The notes: generated by a model from the letters alone, not told the origin. A DNA stretch of 64,000 nt from an uncultured Alphaproteobacteria bacterium (GCA_902607435.1 CACLJX010000005.1:1-64000); one strand, 5' to 3'; shown: positions 48,494-59,013, counted from the stretch's first letter. Program-made: numbers and translations.

Positions 48494-49264
48494 ATGAAAG
48501 ATTTAAGTGTAATCCTGCTGGTTGGAGGAAAAGGTACAAGGCTAGTTAGTCTTAAAGAAAAAAACAAAAAAATTCCAAAAGCTTTAAGAAAGGTAAAATC
48601 CAAAGAAATTATTTCTCATATAATGATGAATTATATAAAATATGATTTCAAAAATTTTATATTACCTCTTGGTTATTTCAAAGATTATTTTATAAAATAT
48701 TTTAATAATAAAAAAGTTATCAGCGGTAAAAAATGCAAAATTTTTTTCACTTATAAAAATTATTTAGATTCAGTAAAAAAGAATAATAACTTTATTAATA
48801 TTTTACTTGTATTTACTGGATTAAATACAAATAAAGGAAATAGAATTTTAAAAATCATTAAAAAACTTAATTTACAAGAATTTTCTATTACTTATGGAGA
48901 TTGTATAGGAAATTTAAATTTAAAACAATTATTCAATATTCATAAAAAATCTAAATCCATAATGACAGTGGCAGGGACAAATCCTGATTCACAATATGGG
49001 CATTTTGTCTTTGACCAAAATAAAAAAATTATAGATTTTATCCAAAAACCAAAATTAAATAATATAGTAAATATTGGTTATTTTTTTTGCAAAAGAGAAA
49101 CAGTCAAATATTTTGAAAAATATGCTGATCTAGATTTGGAAATGGGGATAATGAAAAAAATTGCAAAAAATAAAAAACTATCATTATATATACATAATGG
49201 ATTTTGGAAATCAGTGGATACTTTAAAAGATTTAAAAGAAATTAATAAACTATTATTAAAATGA
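48494..49264 (+). CDS. sugar-phosphate nucleotidyltransferase, glucose-1-phosphate cytidylyltransferase-like
   Basis: A 256-residue GT-A-fold enzyme. The activating motif is LLVGGKGTRLV near the N-terminus with the following 'KIPKAL' lysine. 'FTGLNTNKGNRI', 'SITYGD' and the ending 'FWKSVDTLKDLKEINKL' follow RfbF (glucose-1-phosphate cytidylyltransferase) more closely than RfbA. It would make CDP-glucose. I use the ATG at 48494 rather than a TTG 15 nt earlier. Overlaps the dehydratase by 4 nt. The local sequence is very AT-rich. Confidence 0.78.
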   Translation: MKDLSVILLVGGKGTRLVSLKEKNKKIPKALRKVKSKEIISHIMMNYIKYDFKNFILPLGYFKDYFIKYFNNKKVISGKKCKIFFTYKNYLDSVKKNNNFINILLVFTGLNTNKGNRILKIIKKLNLQEFSITYGDCIGNLNLKQLFNIHKKSKSIMTVAGTNPDSQYGHFVFDQNKKIIDFIQKPKLNNIVNIGYFFCKRETVKYFEKYADLDLEMGIMKKIAKNKKLSLYIHNGFWKSVDTLKDLKEINKLLLK

Positions 49265-50232
49265 TTAATAATAAAAAAATACTAGTGACAGGCTGTTATG
49301 GTTTTATCGCTCAACATTTAATATATAAATTGCTTAATAAAAATAATTTTATTATTGGTGTGGATAATAAAAAAAATTATAATAAAATATTTAATATAAA
49401 TAATAACAATAAAAATTATATTGTCCTGAAAGGAGATATTAGAAATAAAACTTTTGTTAAAAAAATTTTTAAGAAATATAAGCTAGATATATGTTACCAT
49501 TTAGCTGCTATTACTCAAGTTTTGGATTCAAATAAATCACCTATAAAAACATTTAATACAAATATTATAGGAACAATTAATTTGTTAGAGAATATGAAAA
49601 ACACTCAACCTAATTTAAAATTTATTTTTAGTTCAAGTGATAAAGCCTATGGAGAAACAAAAAAACTACCTTATAAAGAATATTCTCCTCTAAATTCATT
49701 AAATCCATACGACTCTTCAAAAGCTTCTGCAGATATTATTTCAAGAACATATGCCAAATCTTTTGGATTAGACATTTGTGTTACTAGATTTGTAAACGTT
49801 TATGGCCCTGGTGATGTTAATTGGCAAAGAATTGTTCCAGGTACAATAAAAAGCCTAATTAACAACATAAAACCTGTGCTCAGATCTGATGGCAATTATT
49901 TAAGAGATTTTCTATATATTGATGATGTTATAAATGGATATCTTTTAATAGGAAAAAACATGATCTTAAATAATGACAAGTTAAGAGGTAAAGCTATTAA
50001 TTTTGGATCTGGAAAACCAATAAAAGTTATTAATATTGTAAAAAAAATATTAAAAATATTTAATAAAAAACAAAATTTTTATATTATAAAAAATATAGCA
50101 ATAAACGAAATTAAAGATCAATATTCTTCCTACAATCTTGCAAATAAATTAATAAAATGGTCACCAAGAATTTCAATTAATACTGGTCTATCAAAATGTG
50201 TTAAATGGTATGTAAAATCATTTAAAAATTAA
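49261..50232 (+). CDS. NDP-sugar 4,6-dehydratase/epimerase, CDP-glucose 4,6-dehydratase-like
   Basis: A 323-residue extended short-chain dehydrogenase. The NAD motif is ILVTGCYGFIAQ, with 'YHLAAITQV', the active-site 'SSSDKAYGE', the YxxxK in YDSSKASAD, and 'RFVNVYGPGDVNWQRIVPG', all in the pattern of NDP-hexose 4,6-dehydratases such as RfbG. Paired with the preceding nucleotidyltransferase by a 4-nt overlap, it would turn CDP-glucose into CDP-4-keto-6-deoxyglucose. Another NDP-sugar cannot be excluded. Confidence 0.82.
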   Translation: MINNKKILVTGCYGFIAQHLIYKLLNKNNFIIGVDNKKNYNKIFNINNNNKNYIVLKGDIRNKTFVKKIFKKYKLDICYHLAAITQVLDSNKSPIKTFNTNIIGTINLLENMKNTQPNLKFIFSSSDKAYGETKKLPYKEYSPLNSLNPYDSSKASADIISRTYAKSFGLDICVTRFVNVYGPGDVNWQRIVPGTIKSLINNIKPVLRSDGNYLRDFLYIDDVINGYLLIGKNMILNNDKLRGKAINFGSGKPIKVINIVKKILKIFNKKQNFYIIKNIAINEIKDQYSSYNLANKLIKWSPRISINTGLSKCVKWYVKSFKN

Positions 50233-50265
50233 TATTACTTTATTGTTTAAAATAAAAAAATAGAT

Positions 50266-51123
50266 TTACTTTAATCCATAGTCATTAAAGAAATTATGAT
50301 ACCATTTCAATGTGCAATATAAATTATCTGCAAAATCACTTTTATTATATTTTGAAAAATCACTATCTAAAACAATTGTATTATTTAATTTGCCAAGCAA
50401 TTTAAAAATATTTGAAACTGTTGATTTATGATATTTTATTTTTTTATATGATTTATTAATTGAAGGATTTTTTATCATTGCTTCTATAAAATTAATAAGA
50501 TCAAAAACATAAGTTAATTTTAACGATTTATTTTTATTATTAGCATTAAAATAAAATTCTTTATTTTCACAAAAATTTTTACAAATAGAAGGTATTAATC
50601 TCAAAAAGTTCATATCTCCAGGACCAAAAATATTATTTAACTTTATGATATGTATATTCATATTGTATATTTTATTATAAAGTTTTTGAACTTTTTCTGA
50701 TGAGTATTTCGACAAGCTATACAGACTTCTTTTATTGTTATCAATTTCAGTACTTGTAAAATGATAAATTATTATTTTTCTTTTCAAAATCCTGACTGAT
50801 TCAATTATATTGATAAATCCGAATAAATTTAAATCGAAAATATTTTTTATAGATTCGTTATTTCTAATTGTGTTATCATTGTTAGCTATAAAATTAATTA
50901 TAATGTCAAAATTTTCTTTCTTTAGAAAATTAAATACTTGACTGTGATTTCTTAAATCTATCTTTTTATAATTGTATCTTTTTCCTATAAATTTCTTTTC
51001 AGGTAATTTTGAATAATAAGTAGCAATAATATTATGGAATTTTGTTTTCTTAAGAAAATTTTTTCCTATAAAGCTATTTGCCCCTAAGACTAATAATTTT
51101 TTATTTTTATAATTTGAAAGCAA
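50266..51123 (-). CDS. NAD-dependent epimerase/reductase, probable ketosugar reductase
   Basis: A 285-residue SDR protein with 'LLVLGANSFIGKNFL' at the N-terminus, 'INFIANNDNTIRNN', YSLSKYSSEK as the catalytic YxxxK, and 'IKLNNIFGPGDMNFLRLIPS'. It is shorter and more diverged than the dehydratase and lacks its SSSDK motif. It fits a 4-ketoreductase for a nucleotide deoxysugar. It overlaps the C-methyltransferase gene by 17 nt on the same strand, so the two probably act in sequence. Confidence 0.72.
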   Translation of the reverse strand: MLSNYKNKKLLVLGANSFIGKNFLKKTKFHNIIATYYSKLPEKKFIGKRYNYKKIDLRNHSQVFNFLKKENFDIIINFIANNDNTIRNNESIKNIFDLNLFGFINIIESVRILKRKIIIYHFTSTEIDNNKRSLYSLSKYSSEKVQKLYNKIYNMNIHIIKLNNIFGPGDMNFLRLIPSICKNFCENKEFYFNANNKNKSLKLTYVFDLINFIEAMIKNPSINKSYKKIKYHKSTVSNIFKLLGKLNNTIVLDSDFSKYNKSDFADNLYCTLKWYHNFFNDYGLK

Positions 51124-52384
51124 AATCAGATAAGTTTCTTTTTAAATAATGTTTGTAATTTGATTTATCAACAATATGTAGCAAAGGTAAGGGAAAAATT
51201 AATTTACCGCCTTTTTTAATAAAAGTTATTTCTTGACTGATAACTTCTTTTCTAAAAGGCCAAATTAATACAAATAAATAATTACATCTTAGTTTTCGCA
51301 TTTTTTCTTTTGAGATAATTTTAATCCTTGAACCAGGTGTAATTTTTTTTAATTTAAAAGGATTTTGATCGCAGATATACTGTAAGAGTTTGTTATCAAT
51401 TTTCGAATAATTTAAAACAATATTACCTTTAGTTGATGCACCGTAACCAATAACAGTCTTCTTATTTTCTTTTAAAATATTTAAATATTCTCTAATTATC
51501 TTAGAAGAATTTTCCATTCTTGATGAAAAACTACTTAAATCATTTTCATGATATAATTTTGCTTCTTTCTTTATTATTTCTTCTATCTTTTTTTTATTAG
51601 ATTTTAACTTAGAACTAATTTTTGAGCAAATTATATTAAAACTTCCTCCATTTATTTCATTAAAGGAAACATCTAATATTTTGATTTTTGCCTTAAGTAA
51701 AATTTTTCTTAGCATTGTCAAATCATAATAAGTTACATGTTCATGACAAATTTGATCATATGTCATATTTTGAATTAGCAAAGGCAAATATGATAATTCA
51801 AGATTCCAAATACCATTTTGTTTTAAGAGTTTGGTTATGTCTTTGCAAAATTTTAGAGGATCTTCTATGTCATAGAACATCGCATATGAAGTAATGATAT
51901 CAAATTTGAGATTCGGATATTTATTATAAATTTTATCATATGAAAAAAAATCACTGATGAGATTAGAATCGTTTTTTTTGTACTTTTTTAAAAATCGATC
52001 ACCAGATGGATCAATTCCTAACTTAAAAACATTTTTTTTATAGAAACTTAAAAAGGTACCATCATTACTTCCAATATCTAAAACAGAAATATCACCTTTA
52101 GATTTTATATATTTTATCAAATTGTTAAATTCTAATTTTAAATGACTTACCATTAATTTACTTAAACTTGAATTATAACCATAATCACTTCCATACATTT
52201 TATTAATACTGGCAGAATGTTTGAGTTGAATTAAATTACATTTTTTACATTTAATTAAAATTAGTTTTCCTTTAGGTGGATCTTTTGAGCCTATATTAGG
52301 AAAAACTCCACTGAGAGGTTGATTTCCTAAGTCAACTATTTCATTAAATTTAGTACTTTTACAAAATCTACATTTTTTAATCAT
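51107..52384 (-). CDS. nucleotide-sugar C-methyltransferase with zinc domain
   Basis: A 425-residue enzyme of the TylC3/NovU-type sugar C-methyltransferases. The N-terminal zinc module has CRFC at 5-8 and CKKC further on. 'VLDIGSNDGTFLSFY' near 99-113 is the SAM motif, and the C-terminal domain contains 'VIGYGASTKGN' near 305-315. These enzymes methylate C3 of 4-keto-6-deoxyhexoses. Genes for the nucleotidyltransferase, dehydratase and ketoreductase adjoin it, which supports a branched deoxysugar product. Confidence 0.85.
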   Translation of the reverse strand: MIKKCRFCKSTKFNEIVDLGNQPLSGVFPNIGSKDPPKGKLILIKCKKCNLIQLKHSASINKMYGSDYGYNSSLSKLMVSHLKLEFNNLIKYIKSKGDISVLDIGSNDGTFLSFYKKNVFKLGIDPSGDRFLKKYKKNDSNLISDFFSYDKIYNKYPNLKFDIITSYAMFYDIEDPLKFCKDITKLLKQNGIWNLELSYLPLLIQNMTYDQICHEHVTYYDLTMLRKILLKAKIKILDVSFNEINGGSFNIICSKISSKLKSNKKKIEEIIKKEAKLYHENDLSSFSSRMENSSKIIREYLNILKENKKTVIGYGASTKGNIVLNYSKIDNKLLQYICDQNPFKLKKITPGSRIKIISKEKMRKLRCNYLFVLIWPFRKEVISQEITFIKKGGKLIFPLPLLHIVDKSNYKHYLKRNLSDFAFKL

Positions 52385-52505
52385 ATAAAATTTTTGAGAT
52401 TCATAATATTTATTGTTAAATACACAATATTAAATTGTTTATTTTATTAAAGAAAGTAATTAAATATATCAATAATCATATATATTAAAAAAATATAAAT
52501 TTTCA

Positions 52506-53225
52506 ATGAAAACTAAATTATCTATCATTGTATGCTGTAGAAATGAAAGAGCCACAATAGAACAAATATTAGATAAAATTAACAAATTAACATTAACTCG
52601 ACCTTGGAAAAAAGAAATTATAATTGTTGACAACTGCTCAACAGATGGAACAAAGGAAATATTATCTAAAATTAATAAAGAAGATACTAGAGTAATTTTT
52701 CAAAAGAAAAATATTGGCAAAGGTCATTCATTAAAAATTGGTTTTAAGCATTGTACGGGCCAATTTGTAATTCCACAAGACAGTGATCTTGAATATGATC
52801 CTGCGGATATTAAAAACATTTTAGACTTTGCATTAAAAAATAGTTATGATTTTGTGATTGGTACTAGATTTAAAAAAGATAAACGATTTCATAAATATTG
52901 GATAAATGAATTTGGTGCAAATGTTCTTACGTTTCTTTTCAATAATCTTTACAAAACAAACTTTTCTGATGTTGCTTCTTGCTATAAATTAATGAAACGA
53001 GATTTATTAAAAAATTTTAAACTAAATTGTAATGGTTTTGATCTTGATTACGAATTATGTGCAAAATTTAGTAAAATGAAATCAACAGCAGGAGAAATTA
53101 AAATAAATTATTATCCAAGAAGTTTTCAAGAAGGAAGAAAAACAATATTTAAAAAAAACAACATTTATATTGATGGATTCAAGGGTTTAATTGTTATGAT
53201 AAAAGAAAGGTTTTTTATAAAATAA
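52506..53225 (+). CDS. family 2 glycosyltransferase, DPM1-like
   Basis: A 239-residue GT2 enzyme with 'LSIIVCCRNERATIEQIL', the nucleotide-binding 'VDNCSTDGTKEIL', the metal motif 'PQDSDLEYDPAD', and 'IGTRFKK'. 'SDVASCYKLMKRDLLKNF' resembles polyprenyl-phosphate mannosyl/glucosyl transferases. There are no membrane helices, so it would be a peripheral enzyme charging undecaprenyl phosphate or a lipid intermediate with sugar. It ends the sugar-modification block next to the tRNA gene. Confidence 0.85.
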   Translation: MKTKLSIIVCCRNERATIEQILDKINKLTLTRPWKKEIIIVDNCSTDGTKEILSKINKEDTRVIFQKKNIGKGHSLKIGFKHCTGQFVIPQDSDLEYDPADIKNILDFALKNSYDFVIGTRFKKDKRFHKYWINEFGANVLTFLFNNLYKTNFSDVASCYKLMKRDLLKNFKLNCNGFDLDYELCAKFSKMKSTAGEIKINYYPRSFQEGRKTIFKKNNIYIDGFKGLIVMIKERFFIK

Positions 53226-53277
53226 AAAAAATTTTTTCTTCTGGATTAAATAACTCTATCTCCAACCACAAGAAATA

Positions 53278-53354
53278 TGGTGGGCCCTCGAGGATTCGAA
53301 CCTCGGACCACTCCGTTATGAGCGGAGCGCTCTAACCAACTGAGCTAAGGGCCC
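53278..53354 (-). tRNA. tRNA with anticodon CAU, probably tRNA-Ile2 (alternatively elongator tRNA-Met)
   Basis: The minus strand folds into a 77-nt tRNA with encoded CCA: acceptor GGGCCCT/AGGGCCC, D-arm GCTCAGTTGGTTAGAGC, anticodon stem CTCCG/CGGAG with loop CTCATAA, and T-arm CGAGG-TTCGAAT-CCTCG. The anticodon is CAU. C4-G69 and C5-G68 are the TilS lysidine determinants, favouring the AUA-reading isoleucine tRNA, but elongator Met is not excluded. Initiator is excluded because the three G-C pairs next to the anticodon loop and the mismatched first pair are absent. Confidence 0.93.
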
Positions 53355-53625
53355 AAAAATATAGGGTTAATATACACCTTAAACTAAAGTTTCAATTATA
53401 TATTTTGACAGATTATTAATTTAATTTTTTTATAAAACTTGTTAATTTTCTAATATTTCGGAAGTTATAGTAAAATAAAAACAATTTTCTTCATGCTGCG
53501 TTACATTCCGTCTTATTATATAATATATGAAAATCTATAATATGTTTTATTAAAACGTTGAAAATCATTAACTCCCTAATTTCTTCATATGTTATCTTTC
53601 AATATTAATTTTTACTAATTTAAAA

Positions 53626-54453
53626 TTAAATATTTATTTTCAAAAGATCTTTTCCAATAACGGGATTTTTACCAAAATCTTTTTTTACTATATCAATTAA
53701 TTTTTTTTCGTTAAATCTTGTGGGTACAAAATGAGTTAATATTAATTTTTTACATCTACTTATTTTAGCAATTTTCCCTACAGCGCTTGACACAGTATGA
53801 TAATTTTTAACATTGTGTAATGTTTGTTTGGATCTCATTTTGGTAATTGATTTCATTTCTCCTTCAATAAATACTTCATGAAGAAGCACATCAGTTGCTT
53901 GAGCATATTTCATTAAATTATCACAAGGTTTAGTATCTCCACTAATAGTCAATTTTTTATTTTTGTGATAAAAATTAAAACCATAAGCATATTTCACGGG
54001 TTTGTGATCAACTTCAAAATATTCTATAACAAGATCTTTAATCTTTATTTTACCGTAATTATTAAATTCTTTAACTTTAATATCAAAGGCTTTAATTGAA
54101 GATCTTTTTTCATATTTTATTCTTTGTTTTCTCTCATCATACCAAGCCTTCATAGTTAAGCGTAAAAATTTTTTTGTACCTTTTGGTCCATATACTAACC
54201 ATGGTTTTGTTCTATAAGAATGCCAACTTGAAATAATCAGCTGATATATATCTATTACATGATCTGAGTGCAAATGAGTAAGAAACAAGGCATCGATATT
54301 TGCACTAGAAAACTTTGCTTGTTCTAATCTTTGTGTAACACCAGAGCCACAATCAATTAAAATTATAGATTTTTGTGTATTAACTAAATTAGATGGTCCA
54401 AATCTTTTATGATCAACTTTAGGGCACCCAGTACCAAGCAAAGTTAATTGCAT
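53626..54453 (-). CDS. MBL-fold hydrolase, RNase Z / arylsulfatase-like
   Basis: A 275-residue metallo-beta-lactamase protein. Motifs are 'LLGTGCPKVDHKRFGPS' at the start, 'IDCGSGVTQRL', the metal motif FLTHLHSDHVID near 59-70, 'ISGDTKPCDNL', 'LLHEVF', and 'ILTHFVPTRF' near the C-terminus. The layout is that of the RNase Z/ElaC superfamily. Whether it processes tRNA 3' ends or a small molecule cannot be told, because the exosite arm is not obvious. Start overlaps the rpoD stop as TAATG. Confidence 0.82.
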   Translation of the reverse strand: MQLTLLGTGCPKVDHKRFGPSNLVNTQKSIILIDCGSGVTQRLEQAKFSSANIDALFLTHLHSDHVIDIYQLIISSWHSYRTKPWLVYGPKGTKKFLRLTMKAWYDERKQRIKYEKRSSIKAFDIKVKEFNNYGKIKIKDLVIEYFEVDHKPVKYAYGFNFYHKNKKLTISGDTKPCDNLMKYAQATDVLLHEVFIEGEMKSITKMRSKQTLHNVKNYHTVSSAVGKIAKISRCKKLILTHFVPTRFNEKKLIDIVKKDFGKNPVIGKDLLKINI

Positions 54454-56660
54454 TATTCATCAAGAAAAGTTTTAAGCTTTCTTGCTCTTGTTGGATGTTT
54501 TAGTTTTCTGAGAGCTTTGGCTTCTATTTGTCTAATACGCTCTCTTGTTACACTAAATTGTTGTCCTACCTCTTCTAAAGTATGATCACTATTCATTCCA
54601 ATGCCAAATCTCATTCTTAACACTCTTTCTTCTCTTGGAGTAAGAGATGATAATATTCTTGTTGTAGTATCCCTTAAAGAGCTTTTGACTGCAGCCTCAA
54701 TTGGAATTAAAGCATTACTATCTTCTATAAAATCTCCCAAGGAGCTATCTTCTTCATCCCCTACAGGTGTTTCTAAACTAATTGGCTCTTTTGCAATTTT
54801 TAAAACTTTTTTTACTTTGTCAACTGGCATATGTAATCTATCTGCTAGTTCATTGGATGTTGGTTCACGACCTATCTCTGACATAATTTGTCGAGTTGTT
54901 CTTACAATTTTATTGATTGTTTCTATCATATGAACTGGTATCCTAATAGTCCTTGCCTGATCAGCAATCGATCTTGTAATTGCCTGACGTATCCACCAAG
55001 TGGCATATGTAGAAAATTTATAACCTCTTCGATATTCAAATTTATCAACAGCTTTCATTAGCCCTATATTTCCTTCTTGAATAAGATCTAGAAATTGCAA
55101 TCCTCTATTTGTATACTTTTTTGCAATAGAAATTACCAAACGTAAATTAGATTCAATCATTTCCTTTTTTGCTCTATTTGCAGATCGTTCACCTTGTTGG
55201 ACTGTTGAGACTATTCTTCTAAAATCTTTTAATGGTAATTCTGTTGCAGATTGAATTTCATTAATTTCTGAAATTAATTTGTTAATTTCTAAATGATTTT
55301 TATTAACAAATTTTTCCCAATTTTTATCATTTAACAACAATAAAGATTGAATCCAATTTTTTTTAAAATCAAAATTTAAATAATTTTCAATAAATGATTC
55401 TCTACTAACTCCAGAAGAAACTGACATCCGTAACATTTTTCCTTCTCTAAAAAGAAGTTTCTTGTTTAGCTCATATAAACTTTCCATTAAAGCTTCGATA
55501 GTTAAGGAATTAAAATGAACTTCTTTCATTAAAACAATCATTTCTTTTTTAACTTTTTTGTATTTTTTTTCATTTAACGAATATCTTTTAATATTTTTTT
55601 TATCAGTAGATACTAAATCCTGACTATATTTTTTTAATTTTTTAAATTGTCTTGTTATCTCATCAAAATCCTTTAGTACTTTTGGTTTTAATTTTTCTTC
55701 CATAGCTGCCAAAGAAACATTTAAACTATCCTCTTCATTTTCTTCTTTATCTTCTTTATCTTCTGGATCTTCTTCTGCAATTTCAGTATTTAAGTCTTTA
55801 TTTTTTGTCGATTTTTCATCTATATTTTTAATTACTTGCTTTTCTTTTTTATTATTTTCTATAATTTTTAAAGTATTTTCAATTTTAGAATCGCCAATAT
55901 CCGACATATCGTAGGTCTGTTCAAGATCAACTATATCTCTTAAAAGCATTGTTCCTTCTTTAATTGAATCTTTCCAATTAATAATAGATCTAATTGTCAA
56001 AGGACTTTCACAAATTGCCCCTATCATTTTTTCTCTACCTGCTTCGATTCTTTTAGCTATTGCAATTTCACCTTCTCTGCTAAGCAGTTCAACTGATCCC
56101 ATATCTCTCAAATATAACCTAACAGGATCATCAGTTTTACCAGTTTGTTTCTTTTCTTCTTTGTTATTTTCTTCAGTTGCTTTGTCTGATGCTGCTTCTA
56201 TATTTTTTTTAGCTTCACTCTCAGATAAAACTGTTATTTTGTGCTTCTTTAAAAAATTTTCAATTTTAGTAACATTTTCTGGTATTCTAAATTTTTTTGG
56301 AATCCCTTTTTCAATAATTTTTTTAGTATAAATTCCTTTGATTTTATACTTTTCAATTAATTTGGTGACAATATCTTTAATAATATTATCAAATTGAACA
56401 GAAATTTTAATTTTTTGTTTCGGTAGTTTTTTTTGTTTTGTTGTTTTTTTTAATGATTTTTTCTTAACAATCTTGTTTTTATTTAATACTCTTGATTTTT
56501 TTTTTGATAAAATATTTTTTTTTACAATTACTTTAATAGATTTTTTTTTCTTTGTTGTCTGTTTATTGCTTAGATTAATAGAAGTTTTTTTCTTAATTAA
56601 TTTTTTTTTAATTTTTTTATTTTTTATTTTTAAAGGCTTAATATTTTTTTTTACTGGCAT
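54453..56660 (-). CDS. rpoD: primary RNA polymerase sigma factor
   Basis: The housekeeping sigma-70 factor, 735 residues. Region 1.2 begins '[22 protein letters not shown]'. A large acidic non-conserved region (about 260-330) follows. Region 2 contains '[37 protein letters not shown]', region 3 follows, and region 4 '[16 protein letters not shown] ... [17 protein letters not shown]' binds the -35. The first 90 residues are extremely lysine-rich and low-complexity. It follows dnaG by 7 nt, the classic macromolecular synthesis arrangement. Confidence 0.97.
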   Translation of the reverse strand: MPVKKNIKPLKIKNKKIKKKLIKKKTSINLSNKQTTKKKKSIKVIVKKNILSKKKSRVLNKNKIVKKKSLKKTTKQKKLPKQKIKISVQFDNIIKDIVTKLIEKYKIKGIYTKKIIEKGIPKKFRIPENVTKIENFLKKHKITVLSESEAKKNIEAASDKATEENNKEEKKQTGKTDDPVRLYLRDMGSVELLSREGEIAIAKRIEAGREKMIGAICESPLTIRSIINWKDSIKEGTMLLRDIVDLEQTYDMSDIGDSKIENTLKIIENNKKEKQVIKNIDEKSTKNKDLNTEIAEEDPEDKEDKEENEEDSLNVSLAAMEEKLKPKVLKDFDEITRQFKKLKKYSQDLVSTDKKNIKRYSLNEKKYKKVKKEMIVLMKEVHFNSLTIEALMESLYELNKKLLFREGKMLRMSVSSGVSRESFIENYLNFDFKKNWIQSLLLLNDKNWEKFVNKNHLEINKLISEINEIQSATELPLKDFRRIVSTVQQGERSANRAKKEMIESNLRLVISIAKKYTNRGLQFLDLIQEGNIGLMKAVDKFEYRRGYKFSTYATWWIRQAITRSIADQARTIRIPVHMIETINKIVRTTRQIMSEIGREPTSNELADRLHMPVDKVKKVLKIAKEPISLETPVGDEEDSSLGDFIEDSNALIPIEAAVKSSLRDTTTRILSSLTPREERVLRMRFGIGMNSDHTLEEVGQQFSVTRERIRQIEAKALRKLKHPTRARKLKTFLDE

Positions 56661-56667
56661 TACTATT

Positions 56668-58413
56668 TTATTGTTCTTTTAATAACTCTTTATTAATACT
56701 TTGAAGCTCTTCCCATTTTAGTTGAGTCGAATTATCTATAAAGCTATTTAGGCTTTTATTTATTTTTTGCAAATTTGAAAGCCTTGTGTTTAAATTTATG
56801 CACGATTCTTTGACTTCTGTTAATGCTTCTTGAGCATCAAATTTAGATGAAGAATAAGGAAATAATTGATAAATGTTAGATTTCAATGATTTAGTAATTA
56901 TTTTTAAATGATTTGTATTTTCTAATGAATTAATTAAATCATTATCATTTTTATTAATAAGGTGAGCTTTGGATATTTCTCTTAACAAATTTAAATATTC
57001 ATCGTTTAATAAATTATATTTTAATAGCTGATATTTAATTTCTCTTCTAACTGCTCGATGATTAATATAACTAGCTATGAATGATAATAACTGTTTATCA
57101 TACAATGAAGAGTCAATTTTTTTTAAATTTTCTGTCTTATTGCTATTGTTTTTGCCTTTAGATTTAATTTTTTCAAAAAATAATGTTTTAAATTCATTTT
57201 TATAAAAATATTTTATTTTTTTATCATTAATTTTATCAACAAGTTCATCTAAATATTTGTCAAACATAATCTTATCATCTGCACTTTTTAAAGAAAACGA
57301 AGCATTTGATTGATTAAAAATAAAATTTACAAGAGAAATTGGGTTTTTTAATATTTCAATAAAATTATCAAAATCATACGAATTGATATAACTGTCTGGA
57401 TCACAATCCATTGGCAGTGTAATAAATTGCAAAAACTTATTAGATCTTATTAGCGGTAAAGACATTAATGATAATTTATAAGCTGCACGTAAACCAGCTT
57501 TATCTCCATCAAACATAATTGTAGGTCTATTAGAGAACTTCCAAGCTAAATTTAACTGTTCAACAGTAAGTGCTGTACCTAGAGGAGATACTATACTTTG
57601 AATTCCTTTTTGATGTAAAGATATTACATCCATATAACCTTCACAAATAAGAAGGTTATTTTTTTTTCTTGCTGAATTTTTTGCATCATCAAGATTATAT
57701 AATAAATATCGTTTTTGAAAAAAACTACTCTCTGGAGAATTAATATATTTTGGATTAGAATTATCAAGACTCCTTCCTCCAAAGCCAATAATATTAGAAC
57801 GTTCATCTGTAATTGGGAAAATAAGTCTTTTAAAAAAATAATCTTTAATTTTACTATTTTTATCTAACTTAACTACATTACTTTTGATAATATCTTTTTC
57901 AGCAAAAGATATACTTTTCAGATAATTAAATAATGTAGAACTAGTATTATATGAATATCCTAATTTAAATTTATCAATAGTAGTTTTTGATAAATTTCTT
58001 TCTTTTAGATATCTTCTACATATTTCTGCTTCAGGTTCATGTAAATTTTTAATAAACCAGTTACTAGTTGCCAAAAGTATTTTTTTTACAATATTTTCTT
58101 TCTGTATTTTTTGATAATCAGTTTTTTCTAATTTGATACCTGCTTTATTAGCCAGATCAGAAACTGCATCTTGAAAACTATAATTGTATAGATCAGTATA
58201 TACTGTAAAAATATCTCCTTTTACACCACATCCAAAGCAATAAAATGATCCGTGATCATCATTAATTTTAAAAGACGGAGTTTTTTCTTCGTGAAACGGA
58301 CAACAGCACCAATAATCTTTTCCTTTTTTAATTAAGCGTGTTTTTTTTTCTATTTCAGCACTTAATAAAATTTTATTTTTTATTTTTTCTAAATCTAATT
58401 TCGAAAAAGACAT
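56668..58413 (-). CDS. dnaG: DNA primase
   Basis: DnaG makes RNA primers for replication. The CHC2 zinc site is C38-x2-H41-x17-C59-x2-C62, the TOPRIM core contains [13 protein letters not shown] near 253-265 and '[12 protein letters not shown]', and a helical C-terminal domain for DnaB binding follows. Length 581 is typical. It abuts yqeY (the stop of one and start of the other share a base) and precedes rpoD. Confidence 0.96.
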   Translation of the reverse strand: MSFSKLDLEKIKNKILLSAEIEKKTRLIKKGKDYWCCCPFHEEKTPSFKINDDHGSFYCFGCGVKGDIFTVYTDLYNYSFQDAVSDLANKAGIKLEKTDYQKIQKENIVKKILLATSNWFIKNLHEPEAEICRRYLKERNLSKTTIDKFKLGYSYNTSSTLFNYLKSISFAEKDIIKSNVVKLDKNSKIKDYFFKRLIFPITDERSNIIGFGGRSLDNSNPKYINSPESSFFQKRYLLYNLDDAKNSARKKNNLLICEGYMDVISLHQKGIQSIVSPLGTALTVEQLNLAWKFSNRPTIMFDGDKAGLRAAYKLSLMSLPLIRSNKFLQFITLPMDCDPDSYINSYDFDNFIEILKNPISLVNFIFNQSNASFSLKSADDKIMFDKYLDELVDKINDKKIKYFYKNEFKTLFFEKIKSKGKNNSNKTENLKKIDSSLYDKQLLSFIASYINHRAVRREIKYQLLKYNLLNDEYLNLLREISKAHLINKNDNDLINSLENTNHLKIITKSLKSNIYQLFPYSSSKFDAQEALTEVKESCINLNTRLSNLQKINKSLNSFIDNSTQLKWEELQSINKELLKEQ

Positions 58414-58874
58414 CAGCTACTAAGCAATTCTTTTGCCAATTTTCCTGCTAAACTCATATCAACTCTTCCGGAATAATTATTTTTTAAATAACTCATAATT
58501 GAACTCATATCTTTAATTGATGATAATTTTTTATCTTTTATAAATTGATTCAACAGTGTTTTAGTTTCTTTTTCACTTAATTGCTTAGGTAAAAAATGAT
58601 TTATAATTTCAATTTCTTTTATTTCTTTATTAATAAGATCTGTTCTATTTGCTAATTTAAAAGACTCTATAGAATCTTTTCTTTGTTTAATTAAAAGTTG
58701 GAGAAGACTTAAAATTTCTTGATCATTAATTTTATCTTTCTTATTTCCAAAGCGATTTTCAATGTCCTTGTTCTTAATTGCACTTTTAATTAATTTTAAT
58801 GTATTAATTGCATCAGTTTTTTTTGATTTAACTGAAGTTATATATTTTTCTTCAATTTTCGTTCTTAAATTCAT
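58413..58874 (-). CDS. GatB/YqeY-domain protein
   Basis: A 153-residue all-helical protein of the GatB/YqeY family, related to the tail domain of the amidotransferase subunit GatB and thought to touch tRNA; its exact role is not established. The conserved C-terminal half reads 'EIEIINHFLPKQLSEKE' and 'AGKLAKELL'. I choose the ATG at 58874 (MNLRTKIEEK). GAGGAGG lies only 2 nt before it, rather close, so the ATG at 58892 remains possible. In alphaproteobacteria it regularly precedes dnaG-rpoD. Confidence 0.85.
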   Translation of the reverse strand: MNLRTKIEEKYITSVKSKKTDAINTLKLIKSAIKNKDIENRFGNKKDKINDQEILSLLQLLIKQRKDSIESFKLANRTDLINKEIKEIEIINHFLPKQLSEKETKTLLNQFIKDKKLSSIKDMSSIMSYLKNNYSGRVDMSLAGKLAKELLSS

Positions 58875-58957
58875 AACCTCCTCATTCATCATCTATAGAA
58901 TCGATAACAAAATGAAATAAAACTATTATAATCCTTCTAAATATATATAACAATTCC

Positions 58958-58986
58958 TTGACTAAGTATTTTAAAATGCCTAGTTA
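58958..58986 (+). promoter_or_regulatory. candidate sigma-70 promoter of carAB
   Basis: TTGACT and TAGTTA lie 17 bp apart, 27 nt before the carA ATG. The spacing and -35 are good, the -10 is mediocre. Confidence 0.35.
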
Positions 58987-59013
58987 TCGCCCGTTTGTCT
59001 GAATAATAAATTA

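Noticed and set aside
53278-53354. Initiator tRNA-fMet
   Set aside because: The first pair is G-C rather than mismatched, and the anticodon stem lacks the three consecutive G-C pairs of initiators.
53355-53625. A gene between the tRNA and the MBL-fold gene
   Set aside because: All frames are short and AT-rich without a ribosome binding site; I see nothing coding there.
57624-57806. A hydrophobic 60-codon frame that looks like a membrane peptide
   Set aside because: It overlaps the TOPRIM region of dnaG in another frame on the same strand; hydrophobicity follows from AT-rich codons.
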